Assembly: GCA_020852835.1 (NCBI GenBank)
Contig: JADZAC010000039.1
Span: 62,001-126,000 of the forward strand
Direction: 5' to 3'
Source of the DNA: Flavobacteriales bacterium
GTDB lineage: Bacteria; Bacteroidota; Bacteroidia; Flavobacteriales_F; PHOS-HE28
Length of the DNA: 64,000 nt
Both the position numbers and the translations under genes were made by a program. This document shows, one piece after another, positions 55,395 to 63,626 of the stretch. The notes beneath the pieces were generated by a model, which saw only the letters and a program-made list of their open reading frames with translations, had not been told where the DNA came from and made no database searches. Position 1 is the stretch's first letter; each line of letters starts with the position of its first letter.

Positions 55395-57898
55395 TCCGGC
55401 AATTGCTGCGCCTGATCCTTGACAGGCGGTGGGTGGTCCTTGCGCAGGTGGTTGCCGCCTTCCCGTTATTGGCCCAAACCACGCGCATTTCGGGCACGGT
55501 AACCGATGCGGCCACCGGCGAGCCGTTGCCGTTCGTCAATGTGGGCTTCGTGGACAGCCGAGTTTCCACCAACAGCGACTTCGACGGCCGATATGTGCTG
55601 GATACCTACTACGCCACCGACAGCATTCGGGCAGTAAGCGTGGGCTATGAGCCGTTCACTGCAGCGGTGAAGCGCGACAAGGTGCAACAGATCGACATCC
55701 GCCTCAAACCGCAGACGGCCGAACTGGCCGATGTGGTGGTGACCTACAAAGGCAATCCCGCATGGCCCATCCTGCGCCGCTTGGTGGCGAACAAGCCGGT
55801 GAACAACCGTGAAAAGCTGGAGGCGTACGAGTACGAGGCCTACAACAAGGTGGAGTTCGACCTGAACAACATCACCGAGGATTTCAAGCAGAAGAAGCTC
55901 TTCAAGGATTTCGCCTTCATCTTCGACCATGTGGACTCTTCAGGGGGCAAGCCCTTCCTGCCCATTTTCATGACCGAAACGCTCAGCGAGGTGTACTATA
56001 GGCAGAAGCCCAGGACCCGGCGGGAAGTGATCCATGGCACCAAGGTCAGCGGCCTGGAGAACACCAGCATCTCGCAGTTCATGGGCGACATGTACCAGAA
56101 CGTGAACATCTACGACAATTTCCTGGTGCTCTTCGGCAAGAATTTCGTCAGCCCGATCGCCGATGGCGGGCGGGGCTACTACGACTACTATCTGGTGGAC
56201 AGCAACTGGGTGGGGCGCAACTGGTGCTACCAGATCACGTTCGCGCCCAAGCGGGTGCAGGAGCTCGCTTTCACAGGCAGCATGTGGGTGAACGACACCA
56301 GCTATGCGGTCAAGCGCATCGAGGCCTCCATCGCCCGAGGGGCAAACCTCAACTTTGTGCAGGGCTTCCAGGTGAAACAGGAATACACCGAGGTGCAGCC
56401 GGAGGTGTGGATGCTTACCAAGGACCAATTGTTCGTGGACCTCAATGTGGTCAAGGACCGGGGCAAACCCGCGGACAACCCGATCCAAGGGTTCTATGGA
56501 AGGCGCACGGCGAGCTACCGTGATTTCACCATCAACGCGCCCAAGCCGCCGGTGTTCTACGAAGGTGCGGACGAGGTGGTGCTGGACATCGACCCGCTGA
56601 GCCTCGGGGCGGGTTATTGGGAGGAGCACCGCCACGAGAACCTGACCAAGCAGGAAGTGGCCATCTACCACATGGTGGATACCATGAAGACGATCCCCCG
56701 GTTCCGCACCTACGTGGACATCGTCACCACGGTGGTCACGGGCTACTACACCAAAGGCAAAGTGGACCTGGGCCCGTACTTCACCACGTACAGCTTCAAC
56801 CCCGTGGAGGGGAACCGGTTCCGTATCGGCGGCCGCACCAGCACCAACTTCAGCACCCGGCAGGAGCTCAACGGCTACTTGGCCTATGGCACGCGGGACG
56901 AAGCATTCAAGTTCGGCTTGGGCGCCAAGGCGCTCATTGGCCGGGAAACCCGGCAGATCGTGGAGGTGGGCTACAAGCAGGATGTGGAACAACTCGGCGA
57001 AAGCGTCAACGCCTTCCGGCAGGACAACATCCTGAGCAGCGTGTTCCGCCGCACGCCCAACACGCGCCTCACCTTGGTGGAAGAGTCCTCGGCGAGCTAT
57101 CAGCGTGAATGGTTCACCGGTTTGGACAATACGGTAATGCTGCGCTACCGGACGCTGTATCCCTTGGGCGACCTGGAGTACCTGCGGCCCGGGGCGGACG
57201 GCGGACAGCCGGAAGTGCTCAACACCATCCACACCGCTGAAGTGGCCCTCAATACCCGCTTTGCCTACCGGGAGAAATACGTCAGCGGCGACTTCACGCG
57301 GGTGAGCTTGGGCACCCGCTATCCCACGGTGGAGCTCCACCTGGCCACGGGCCTGCCCAGCATGGCCCGCAGCGAGTATGGCTACACCAAAGCCGTGGCC
57401 CACGTGTACCAGCGCTTGCAGCTGGGCACCTTCGGATGGATGCGCCTGAATGCGGAAGCGGGCCGCATCTGGGGCAACTTGCCCTACCCGCTGCTGATCC
57501 TGCACAGCGGCAACGAGACTTTCTACTACGACGACCTCGCATTCAACACCATGAACTACTTCGAGTTCATCAGCGACCGCTACGCCCAGTTGTTCGTGGA
57601 GCACCACTTCGAAGGCTTGTTCCTGAACCGGATACCGTTGATGCGGCGGCTGAAATGGCGCGAAGTGGTGGTGGGCAAGGTGGTGGCCGGCGCGTTGGAC
57701 AGGCAGCGGGCCGAGCAGGAACTGCTGCTGCTGCCCGGCATGTATACCTTGGACGGCGGGCCGTTCATGGAGGTCAGCGCCGGCGTGGAGAACATCCTGA
57801 AGATACTGCGCGTGGACGGCGTTTGGCGCTTGAGCTACAACGACCATCCGCGCACCAACCCCTTCGCTTTGCGCCTGAAATTAGCCGTGACCTTCTGA
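55391..57898 (+). CDS. DUF5686 family protein with carboxypeptidase-like regulatory domain
   Basis: An 835-residue outer-membrane protein. A signal region (WVVLAQVVAAFPLLAQ) is followed by a carboxypeptidase-D-like beta-sandwich (ISGTVTDAATGEPLPFVNVG, residues 32-110), then the DUF5686 region with many predicted strands and a barrel-like C-terminal half ending ALRLKLAVTF. The family is widespread in Bacteroidota, function unknown; the neighbouring tatC and lptB suggest an envelope role. It ends directly before lptB with no gap. Confidence 0.9.
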   Translation: MIRQLLRLILDRRWVVLAQVVAAFPLLAQTTRISGTVTDAATGEPLPFVNVGFVDSRVSTNSDFDGRYVLDTYYATDSIRAVSVGYEPFTAAVKRDKVQQIDIRLKPQTAELADVVVTYKGNPAWPILRRLVANKPVNNREKLEAYEYEAYNKVEFDLNNITEDFKQKKLFKDFAFIFDHVDSSGGKPFLPIFMTETLSEVYYRQKPRTRREVIHGTKVSGLENTSISQFMGDMYQNVNIYDNFLVLFGKNFVSPIADGGRGYYDYYLVDSNWVGRNWCYQITFAPKRVQELAFTGSMWVNDTSYAVKRIEASIARGANLNFVQGFQVKQEYTEVQPEVWMLTKDQLFVDLNVVKDRGKPADNPIQGFYGRRTASYRDFTINAPKPPVFYEGADEVVLDIDPLSLGAGYWEEHRHENLTKQEVAIYHMVDTMKTIPRFRTYVDIVTTVVTGYYTKGKVDLGPYFTTYSFNPVEGNRFRIGGRTSTNFSTRQELNGYLAYGTRDEAFKFGLGAKALIGRETRQIVEVGYKQDVEQLGESVNAFRQDNILSSVFRRTPNTRLTLVEESSASYQREWFTGLDNTVMLRYRTLYPLGDLEYLRPGADGGQPEVLNTIHTAEVALNTRFAYREKYVSGDFTRVSLGTRYPTVELHLATGLPSMARSEYGYTKAVAHVYQRLQLGTFGWMRLNAEAGRIWGNLPYPLLILHSGNETFYYDDLAFNTMNYFEFISDRYAQLFVEHHFEGLFLNRIPLMRRLKWREVVVGKVVAGALDRQRAEQELLLLPGMYTLDGGPFMEVSAGVENILKILRVDGVWRLSYNDHPRTNPFALRLKLAVTF

Positions 57899-58630
57899 AT
57901 GATCCTGCGTGCCGACCACATAGTGAAACGCTACAAGCGCCGTACCGTGGTGGGCGGGGTGAGCGTAGCGGTGCACCAAGGCGAGATCGTGGGCCTGCTG
58001 GGCCCCAATGGTGCGGGGAAGACCACCAGTTTCTACATGATCGTGGGCCTGGTAAAGCCCAACGAAGGCCGTGTATTCCTGGATGCGACGGACATCACGG
58101 ACCTGGCCATGTACAAGCGCGCGCAGCGGGGCATCGGTTACCTGCCGCAAGAGGCCAGCGTGTTCCGCAAGCTCAGCGTGGAGGACAACATCCGGGCCAT
58201 CCTGGAGATGACCAAGCTCACCAAGGCGGAGCAGCACCGCAAACTGGAGAGCTTGCTGGATGAATTCAGCCTGCAGCACGTGCGCAAAAACATGGGCGAC
58301 GTGCTCAGCGGCGGCGAGCGCCGCCGCACGGAGATCGCGCGGGCCTTGGCCACCGAGCCCAAGTTCATCCTGCTGGACGAGCCCTTCGCCGGCGTGGACC
58401 CCATTGCCGTGGAGGACATCCAAGGCATTGTGTCCCACCTCAAGGAGCGCAATATCGGCGTGCTCATCACCGACCACAACGTACAGGAAACGCTGAGCAT
58501 CACCGATCGCGCCTACCTGCTCTTCGAGGGAAAGATCCTCAAACAGGGCACTGCCGAGGAACTGGCTGCGGATGAGCAGGTGCGCAAGGTGTACCTCGGG
58601 CAGAATTTCGTGCTGCGCAGAAAGGTGTGA
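57899..58630 (+). CDS. lptB: LPS export ABC transporter ATP-binding protein LptB
   Basis: A 243-residue ABC ATPase powering lipopolysaccharide export with LptF/LptG. Walker A is GPNGAGKTT, the signature is [16 protein letters not shown], and Walker B is [19 protein letters not shown], the last typical of Lpt[21 protein letters not shown] is a LptB-type Q-loop segment. It starts immediately after the DUF5686 stop, so the two are co-transcribed. Confidence 0.95.
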   Translation: MILRADHIVKRYKRRTVVGGVSVAVHQGEIVGLLGPNGAGKTTSFYMIVGLVKPNEGRVFLDATDITDLAMYKRAQRGIGYLPQEASVFRKLSVEDNIRAILEMTKLTKAEQHRKLESLLDEFSLQHVRKNMGDVLSGGERRRTEIARALATEPKFILLDEPFAGVDPIAVEDIQGIVSHLKERNIGVLITDHNVQETLSITDRAYLLFEGKILKQGTAEELAADEQVRKVYLGQNFVLRRKV

Positions 58631-58698
58631 CCGTATGATCGCACGGGCCTGTATCGATCAACAAGCTTTGATCCGCCGATCATTCGTGTAAAGGAACC

Positions 58699-59289
58699 AT
58701 GGTCACCGGTGAGGAAGCCTTGCTCTTCGCAGAAGCGTCCGCGGTAGTGCTCAACGTGGCCTTCACGCTGTGCATCGCATGGGAGAAGCGCATCGGCTGG
58801 GCGTTGGGTTTAGTGGCTGGAGTGATCGGCGTGGGGCTCTACGCATTGGCGCACACATGGGCCATGAGCGTGCTCAACGGCTACTACGTGGTGATGGCCG
58901 TGTATGGCTGGTGGAGCTGGGGCCGCGGTGAAGAGAACCAGGTCCGTACGCAGCGATGGACCTTTCACGCCGTGGTGATCCCGGCGGGCCTTGTGCTGGC
59001 GTACGCCACGGCAGTGTTGCTGGGCAACTACCTCAACGGCAACTTCCCGCACCTGGATGCCTTCGTTACGGTGTTCAGCTTCATCGCCACCTGGATGATG
59101 GCGCGCAAGTACATCTCCACATGGTACTACTTCATCGTGGCGGATGCCGTGTCCATTTGGCTCAACTGGCGCATTGGCTACTTGGGCTTCGCAGCGCTGA
59201 ACGCCGTGTACCTCGTGCTGTCCGTGATCGGCCTGGTGAAGTGGGGGCGGTTGTTGGCGCAGCAGCGCCGGCAGGGCATCACTGCTTGA
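58699..59289 (+). CDS. pnuC: Nicotinamide riboside/mononucleotide transporter PnuC
   Basis: A 196-residue PnuC-family membrane protein with about seven helices. NGYYVVMAVYGWWSWGR holds the family's tryptophan-rich motif, and NWRIGYLGFAALNAVYLVLSVIGLVKW is conserved near the C-terminus. It imports nicotinamide riboside, which the NadR-like kinase 1.6 kb downstream would phosphorylate to trap it. Its last 11 bases overlap the 3' end of the convergent T9SS protein gene. Confidence 0.92.
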   Translation: MVTGEEALLFAEASAVVLNVAFTLCIAWEKRIGWALGLVAGVIGVGLYALAHTWAMSVLNGYYVVMAVYGWWSWGRGEENQVRTQRWTFHAVVIPAGLVLAYATAVLLGNYLNGNFPHLDAFVTVFSFIATWMMARKYISTWYYFIVADAVSIWLNWRIGYLGFAALNAVYLVLSVIGLVKWGRLLAQQRRQGITA

Positions 59290-60634
59290 TGAACGGCAAC
59301 ACGGTCCGTACCCCGTTCACGGTAAGCCGTACCAGGTAGCATCCTTGGGCCAAGACGCCGGCATCCACGCATGCACGGGTGCCGCTCACGGTGGTGGGCA
59401 CAGCTGCCCGTTGGCCATCCATGGTGAACACGTCTACGCTTGCCGCGGCCGCTGCTTCCGCAGGGAGGGTGATGAACAACTGGTCCTGCACCGGGTTGGG
59501 ATGGAGCTGTATCCCGGCAATGGTACCGGGAGCCGGCCGCAGGCCGGTGGTCAGGGTGGTATGGGCAATGTGGTCCATGTTGTCCGGCCCGTTCTGGGAA
59601 AGCTCACCGGCGGCGATCAGGCCCAGTGCGCTGTTGTGCGCCAAGGACGAAACCGGTGCGTTGAAGTCGGCCCATGGCGAAAATCCATCGGATGTGCCGT
59701 TGAAACGGGCCAAATGGGCACCGGTAGTGCTGCCTTCCTCCAGGTGGAAGTCGCCCCCGATGAAGAGGTGGGCCCCGTCATAGTGCAGCGCATGCACCGC
59801 GGCATCGGCAGGGTTGCCCACATTGATGTAATCCAGCGCGTTCGGCATGAGTTCCTCCCACGCCGTGCCGTTTTCCGGAAAGCGGGCCAGGCCGAACTGG
59901 GCCGATCCGTTTTGCTTGATGTTGCCTGCTGCGTACAGGCTGCCGTCCACGTCAAGCAAGGTGTTCACCGTGCCGGGCAGTCCGGTCCCCAGGGGTCCCC
60001 AATCGCCGCCATTGAGCACGGCCACGTGGTTCAGGTTGGTGCCACCGCCGTTCTGCAATGCGGTGAACTCGCCCCCAACGACCAACTGTCCATTGTGCCA
60101 GCCCAAGCCATTGATCAGGTTGTTCAGGGTGCTGCCGAGCAGGGTCCAATTTCCATTGTCCAGGCGTTTCACCACGTCGTCAGAGCCTGCGAAGCCGCTT
60201 ACGATACCACCGGCGTAAAGTGTTCCGTCATGTGCGAACAAGGTGCGCACTTGCGGGAAGTTGCCCGAGAAAATGGTGCTGTAGCTCCACGCCGTGCCGT
60301 TCCAGGTGGCCAGGTCGGTGTAGTTGTTGCTCAGCGCAGATCCCCCGATGTAAATGGTATTGCCGATGATCGCGGCACTGGTGATGTTCCCGGAGACCCC
60401 GGTGCCGAGCGCCGAGAAGGTGGAGCCGTCCCATAAGGCCACGTTTTGGGCAGGAATACCTCCGGCTTCGGTGAACTGGCCCACTACCACCAAGGTGTCT
60501 TCATTGCCCTGCAGCACGGCCAGCACGGGTCCGTTCACCCCGCCGCCCAACTCCGCCCAAGGCACATCGACAGGTTGCGAACGTGCGGCCCATGCAAGGG
60601 TGGCAATGAACACGGAGAGTAACGTCTTTTTCAT
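59279..60634 (-). CDS. T9SS-secreted propeller protein 1
   Basis: A 451-residue surface or secreted protein: signal peptide (KTLLSVFIATLAWAARSQ), then a beta-propeller of repeated strands (WAELGGGVNGPVLAV, VALWDGSTFSALGTGV, RLDNGNWTLLGS), then a C-terminal T9SS type A sorting domain (IAGIQLHPNPVQDQLFITLP to the end VLPFIKQ) that directs export through the type IX system and attachment to the surface. The binding partner is unknown. It is a paralogue of the protein at 61472-63340. It starts at ATG 60634. Confidence 0.85.
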   Translation of the reverse strand: MKKTLLSVFIATLAWAARSQPVDVPWAELGGGVNGPVLAVLQGNEDTLVVVGQFTEAGGIPAQNVALWDGSTFSALGTGVSGNITSAAIIGNTIYIGGSALSNNYTDLATWNGTAWSYSTIFSGNFPQVRTLFAHDGTLYAGGIVSGFAGSDDVVKRLDNGNWTLLGSTLNNLINGLGWHNGQLVVGGEFTALQNGGGTNLNHVAVLNGGDWGPLGTGLPGTVNTLLDVDGSLYAAGNIKQNGSAQFGLARFPENGTAWEELMPNALDYINVGNPADAAVHALHYDGAHLFIGGDFHLEEGSTTGAHLARFNGTSDGFSPWADFNAPVSSLAHNSALGLIAAGELSQNGPDNMDHIAHTTLTTGLRPAPGTIAGIQLHPNPVQDQLFITLPAEAAAAASVDVFTMDGQRAAVPTTVSGTRACVDAGVLAQGCYLVRLTVNGVRTVLPFIKQ

Positions 60635-60835
60635 GGATCAGGGATTTAGGTCGTGCGTTGAACGTATCAATGGCGCAGCCCCAAAGGATGCTGAGCGGCA
60701 ATTAGACGGCACAAGTTGCGGACAAGTATGCCTCGGCCTTGTGGAATGTGATGAGCGGTGTTGGGCGGCGGGCGGTGGAACGTGCGGGTGGATCGGTGCC
60801 TTGCGTGCACGGGCCGGGTCAAGAGGCGACGGCAC

Positions 60836-60843
60836 TACCTTGC
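60836..60843 (+). promoter_or_regulatory. -7-like box (TACCTTGC) for the NadR-like kinase
   Basis: Ends 6 nt before the ATG at 60850. It lies after the ORF track start at 60739, supporting the shorter gene. Confidence 0.45.
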
Positions 60844-60849
60844 CTGCCC

Positions 60850-61368
60850 ATGCGCAAGGTCGTTGTTACCGGTCCGGAATGCAGCGGCAAGTCCGTGCTC
60901 TCCGCGCAATTGGCGGAGCGCTTCGGGCTGCCGTGGGTGCCGGAAATGGCGCGGCCCTACCTCGATGAGCTGGGCAGGCCGTATGGCGAAGCGGATCTGC
61001 GGCGCATCGCCGAGCTGCAGTTGCGCACGGAAGCGGAGTGCACCGCTGATCAACCTGGTGCCCCGTTGTTGATCTGCGACACTGACCTGATCACCATCCG
61101 CATCTGGGGCGAAGAGAAGTACGGTCGCAGCGACCCATGGGTGGTGGAACAAACTGAAGGTCGCCCGTACGACCTGTGGCTCTTGTGCACGCCGGACATC
61201 CCGTGGGTGTATGATCCCCAACGCGAGAACCCGCACGACCGTGACCGCTTGTTCGAGGTTTACCGGCAGGTGTTGGAGCGGCTGGGCAAGCCCCATGCGG
61301 TGATCCACGGGCAAGGAGCACAGCGCTTGGCCTTGGCGGTGGATGCGGTGGGGTTGCTGTTGCGGTAG
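60850..61368 (+). CDS. NadR-like nicotinamide riboside kinase (AAA-type ATPase)
   Basis: A 172-residue P-loop kinase. Walker A is TGPECSGKSVL, and acidic residues sit in LLICDTDLITIRIW and VYDPQRENPHDRDRLFEVY. The pattern matches the C-terminal kinase domain of NadR, which phosphorylates nicotinamide riboside to NMN; the NMN adenylyltransferase and DNA-binding parts of full NadR are absent. Nearby pnuC supports this role. The first ATG of the ORF track (60739) would add a 37-residue tail not matching the family. Confidence 0.8.
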   Translation: MRKVVVTGPECSGKSVLSAQLAERFGLPWVPEMARPYLDELGRPYGEADLRRIAELQLRTEAECTADQPGAPLLICDTDLITIRIWGEEKYGRSDPWVVEQTEGRPYDLWLLCTPDIPWVYDPQRENPHDRDRLFEVYRQVLERLGKPHAVIHGQGAQRLALAVDAVGLLLR

Positions 61369-61402
61369 GTCGCCTTGGTGCGAGGGTGGCGCTGCATGCA
61401 CA

Positions 61403-61436
61403 ACGCCGTGTGCCTGCGGCTGCAGGCACACGGCGT
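61403..61436. terminator. Perfect 15-bp hairpin between convergent genes
   Basis: ACGCCGTGTGCCTGC pairs exactly with GCAGGCACACGGCGT over a 4-base loop. It lies 34 bases after the kinase stop and 36 before the stop of the convergent T9SS gene, so it can end both transcripts. No T-run follows, so efficiency is uncertain. Confidence 0.65.
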
Positions 61437-61471
61437 CGATGGTTACCGCGTTGCGGGCTGTTGGATAGCGC

Positions 61472-63340
61472 TCAGTGCTTCAGGAAGGTCTTGGTTCCGA
61501 CCTGGCCGCCATCGATGATCACCACGCTGTACATGCCCGGGGCAAGGTCGGACACATCGAGGTTGCGCGAGGCATCGCTTCCGAAGGCCTCATTGGCCAC
61601 CACGCGGCCCACGGCATCGCGGATCAGCAGGGTGCCGCCGGTTTCCGCGGCATAGGTGATGTTCAGCACCTCCTCGGCCGGGTTGGGCGCAAGGCTGAAG
61701 CTGAGCGTGCCGGCGGCCATGGGGGCCTCCTTCCAATCACCGCCAGGCGACCAAATGGCAATATGGTTGAGCACGCTGGTGTATGGCGGGAAGATGATGT
61801 CCGGCACTGTTTGCGAGGTAAAGGCACCACCGAACACCACACGCCCGCCGTAGGTGGAAACATCCAGCACATCCTTGTTGACATTGGCGGACGGCAACAG
61901 CACGCCGGGGTTGGCATGGTACACGGCGAAGTTGCGCCCATGGGCCAGTCCGTAGTTGAAACTGAAGCGGCCTCCCACATAGATGGCGGCATTGTCCACG
62001 GTATGGAGGGTAAGGATCCTCGTGTAGCCAGGTGAAGGCAGCAACGGGTTGTTGGGGTCCATCAACGGCTCCCAGGCATTGCCGTACAGCGGATGCTTGG
62101 CAAAGCCGAACACCAAGTTGCCATTGGCATCGTACACATCGCCGCCTGCATAGAGCTCGGCGTTCATCATCTCCAGGTCGTACACCGGGGCATTGAGGCC
62201 GTCCGAAAGTTGCTGCCATCCGCCGTTGACCAACTGGGCCACGTGCTGGATGCTGGAGTCGACCGGTCCGAATTGGGCCGTGCCGGTGAAGCTGCCGCCG
62301 ATGGTGAGCGTGCCCCGGAAGCTGGCCATGGCATGGATGGGGCCGTTCATTTTTCCGCCTACGGGCACCCAGGCACTTCCTGAAAGCCTCCTCACCTCAT
62401 GGTCCGTTCCGGCAAAGCCGCTTGAGCTGCCTGCGGCATAGAGCCGCCCATTGTGCACGTGCAGGGCGTTCACCAGTGGGTTCATGCCGGGGAAGGCATT
62501 GCCGTATTTCCAGCTTGTGCCGTTCCACATGGCAATGTCCCTAAGGCCACCTTGGAAGGAACCGCCCACAAAGATCTTCCCACTGTACTCCACGGCGCAT
62601 TCGGCACGGCCGTTCAGACCGTTTCCCAGAGGCTGGTAGATGGCACCGTTCCAGAGGGCCACGCGCCTGCAGTCCACACCGCTTGCGCTGGTGAAGGTGC
62701 CCGCCACGAGCAGCTCGCCGCTGTTCAGGGCGAGCAGTGTGGTTACCGGGGCATCGGTGCCATTGCCCAAGTTTACCCACCCCGGGTTGGAGCCATAGGC
62801 AGGCTGGATCCAAGCCAGCTCATCCGCGGTGAAACCATGTTCCCGTGCCCAAACGCCCAGTTCCGGAAGGTTGATCTCGCGTACATAGGCCAAGTTCATC
62901 TCATGGCTGATGCGTTCCGCCAGCTCGCGATGACCGCTTTCGATGATGAGCTGCCCCACGGCACACGCGGTGCCGTGCGGATCAATAAAGACAGGGTTGC
63001 GGTAGGGCAGCACGTAGTTGATGGGAAAGACGCCGCGATCGGCATACGCCTCCAAGTCGTTGAGCAAGCTGTTGCGCTGGGCCAGCTCCTCGGCAGTGAA
63101 CCCGGCAGGGACATGTGTTTTGAGATATCCTCCTACCAAGTGCAAATGGGTGGCTATCCGTTCCGCATCGGTGGTGAAGTGCGTGAACGGGCCGTCTTCC
63201 AGGAGGTCCGGGGCCATTTTCGGCCACTGGGCATTCACTTCCGTCAGGTGGCGGAAAAGCGTTGCCTCGGTCTGTGGTGCCAATTGGGCAACCGCTGCGG
63301 AGGCCACAAGAAGGAGCGGGGAGAGGAGTGCTTTACGCAT
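61472..63340 (-). CDS. T9SS-secreted propeller protein 2 with extra N-terminal domain
   Basis: A 622-residue secreted protein: signal peptide (KALLSPLLLVASAAVAQ), an N-terminal domain of about 180 residues of unknown fold with FIDPHGTACAVGQLIIESGH, a propeller-like region similar to protein 1 (SGFAGTDHEVRRLSGSAW, QLVNGGWQQLSDGLNAP), and a T9SS type A sorting domain (SFSLAPNPAEEVLNITY to KTFLKH). ATG at 63340 is chosen because it begins the signal; the ORF track start at 63628 adds 96 non-signal residues. A TACCTTCG box is 58 nt upstream. Confidence 0.85.
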   Translation of the reverse strand: MRKALLSPLLLVASAAVAQLAPQTEATLFRHLTEVNAQWPKMAPDLLEDGPFTHFTTDAERIATHLHLVGGYLKTHVPAGFTAEELAQRNSLLNDLEAYADRGVFPINYVLPYRNPVFIDPHGTACAVGQLIIESGHRELAERISHEMNLAYVREINLPELGVWAREHGFTADELAWIQPAYGSNPGWVNLGNGTDAPVTTLLALNSGELLVAGTFTSASGVDCRRVALWNGAIYQPLGNGLNGRAECAVEYSGKIFVGGSFQGGLRDIAMWNGTSWKYGNAFPGMNPLVNALHVHNGRLYAAGSSSGFAGTDHEVRRLSGSAWVPVGGKMNGPIHAMASFRGTLTIGGSFTGTAQFGPVDSSIQHVAQLVNGGWQQLSDGLNAPVYDLEMMNAELYAGGDVYDANGNLVFGFAKHPLYGNAWEPLMDPNNPLLPSPGYTRILTLHTVDNAAIYVGGRFSFNYGLAHGRNFAVYHANPGVLLPSANVNKDVLDVSTYGGRVVFGGAFTSQTVPDIIFPPYTSVLNHIAIWSPGGDWKEAPMAAGTLSFSLAPNPAEEVLNITYAAETGGTLLIRDAVGRVVANEAFGSDASRNLDVSDLAPGMYSVVIIDGGQVGTKTFLKH

Positions 63341-63398
63341 GGTGCAAAAGGTGTTGCGTTTACAGGGTCCGCTTACTGCGGCATTGGCCGCAGCGTAA

Positions 63399-63406
63399 CG
63401 AAGGTA
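63399..63406 (-). promoter_or_regulatory. -7 box (TACCTTCG) for T9SS propeller protein 2
   Basis: TAnnTTCG match on the minus strand, ending 58 nt before the ATG at 63340. Confidence 0.5.
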
Positions 63407-63484
63407 GCGCGGGAAATGGTGGTTTCGACCGGGCCTCCCGGCCGTGTGCGCATCCCTCCCGATCCATTGCATGCCGCCAACCCC

Positions 63485-63492
63485 TACCTTTG
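63485..63492 (+). promoter_or_regulatory. -7 box (TACCTTTG) for the last gene
   Basis: Perfect TAnnTTTG with an apparent 134-nt leader to the ATG at 63627, longer than any other leader here. The extra length may reflect insertions. Confidence 0.55.
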
Positions 63493-63626
63493 CCCCGTCT
63501 TCCACTGGGGTGCCCGCCACGCGCGAGCTGAGATCATACCCGATGAACCTGCGCAGGTAATGCTGCGAAGGGAACCGCACCGGCCCGCCGGCGCACCTCC
63601 GTGCCAGACGCAACACACGGAGGAAC

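Noticed and set aside
55940-57847. 635-residue minus-strand ORF
   Set aside because: Antisense to the DUF5686 gene; no domain, and shadow-type composition.
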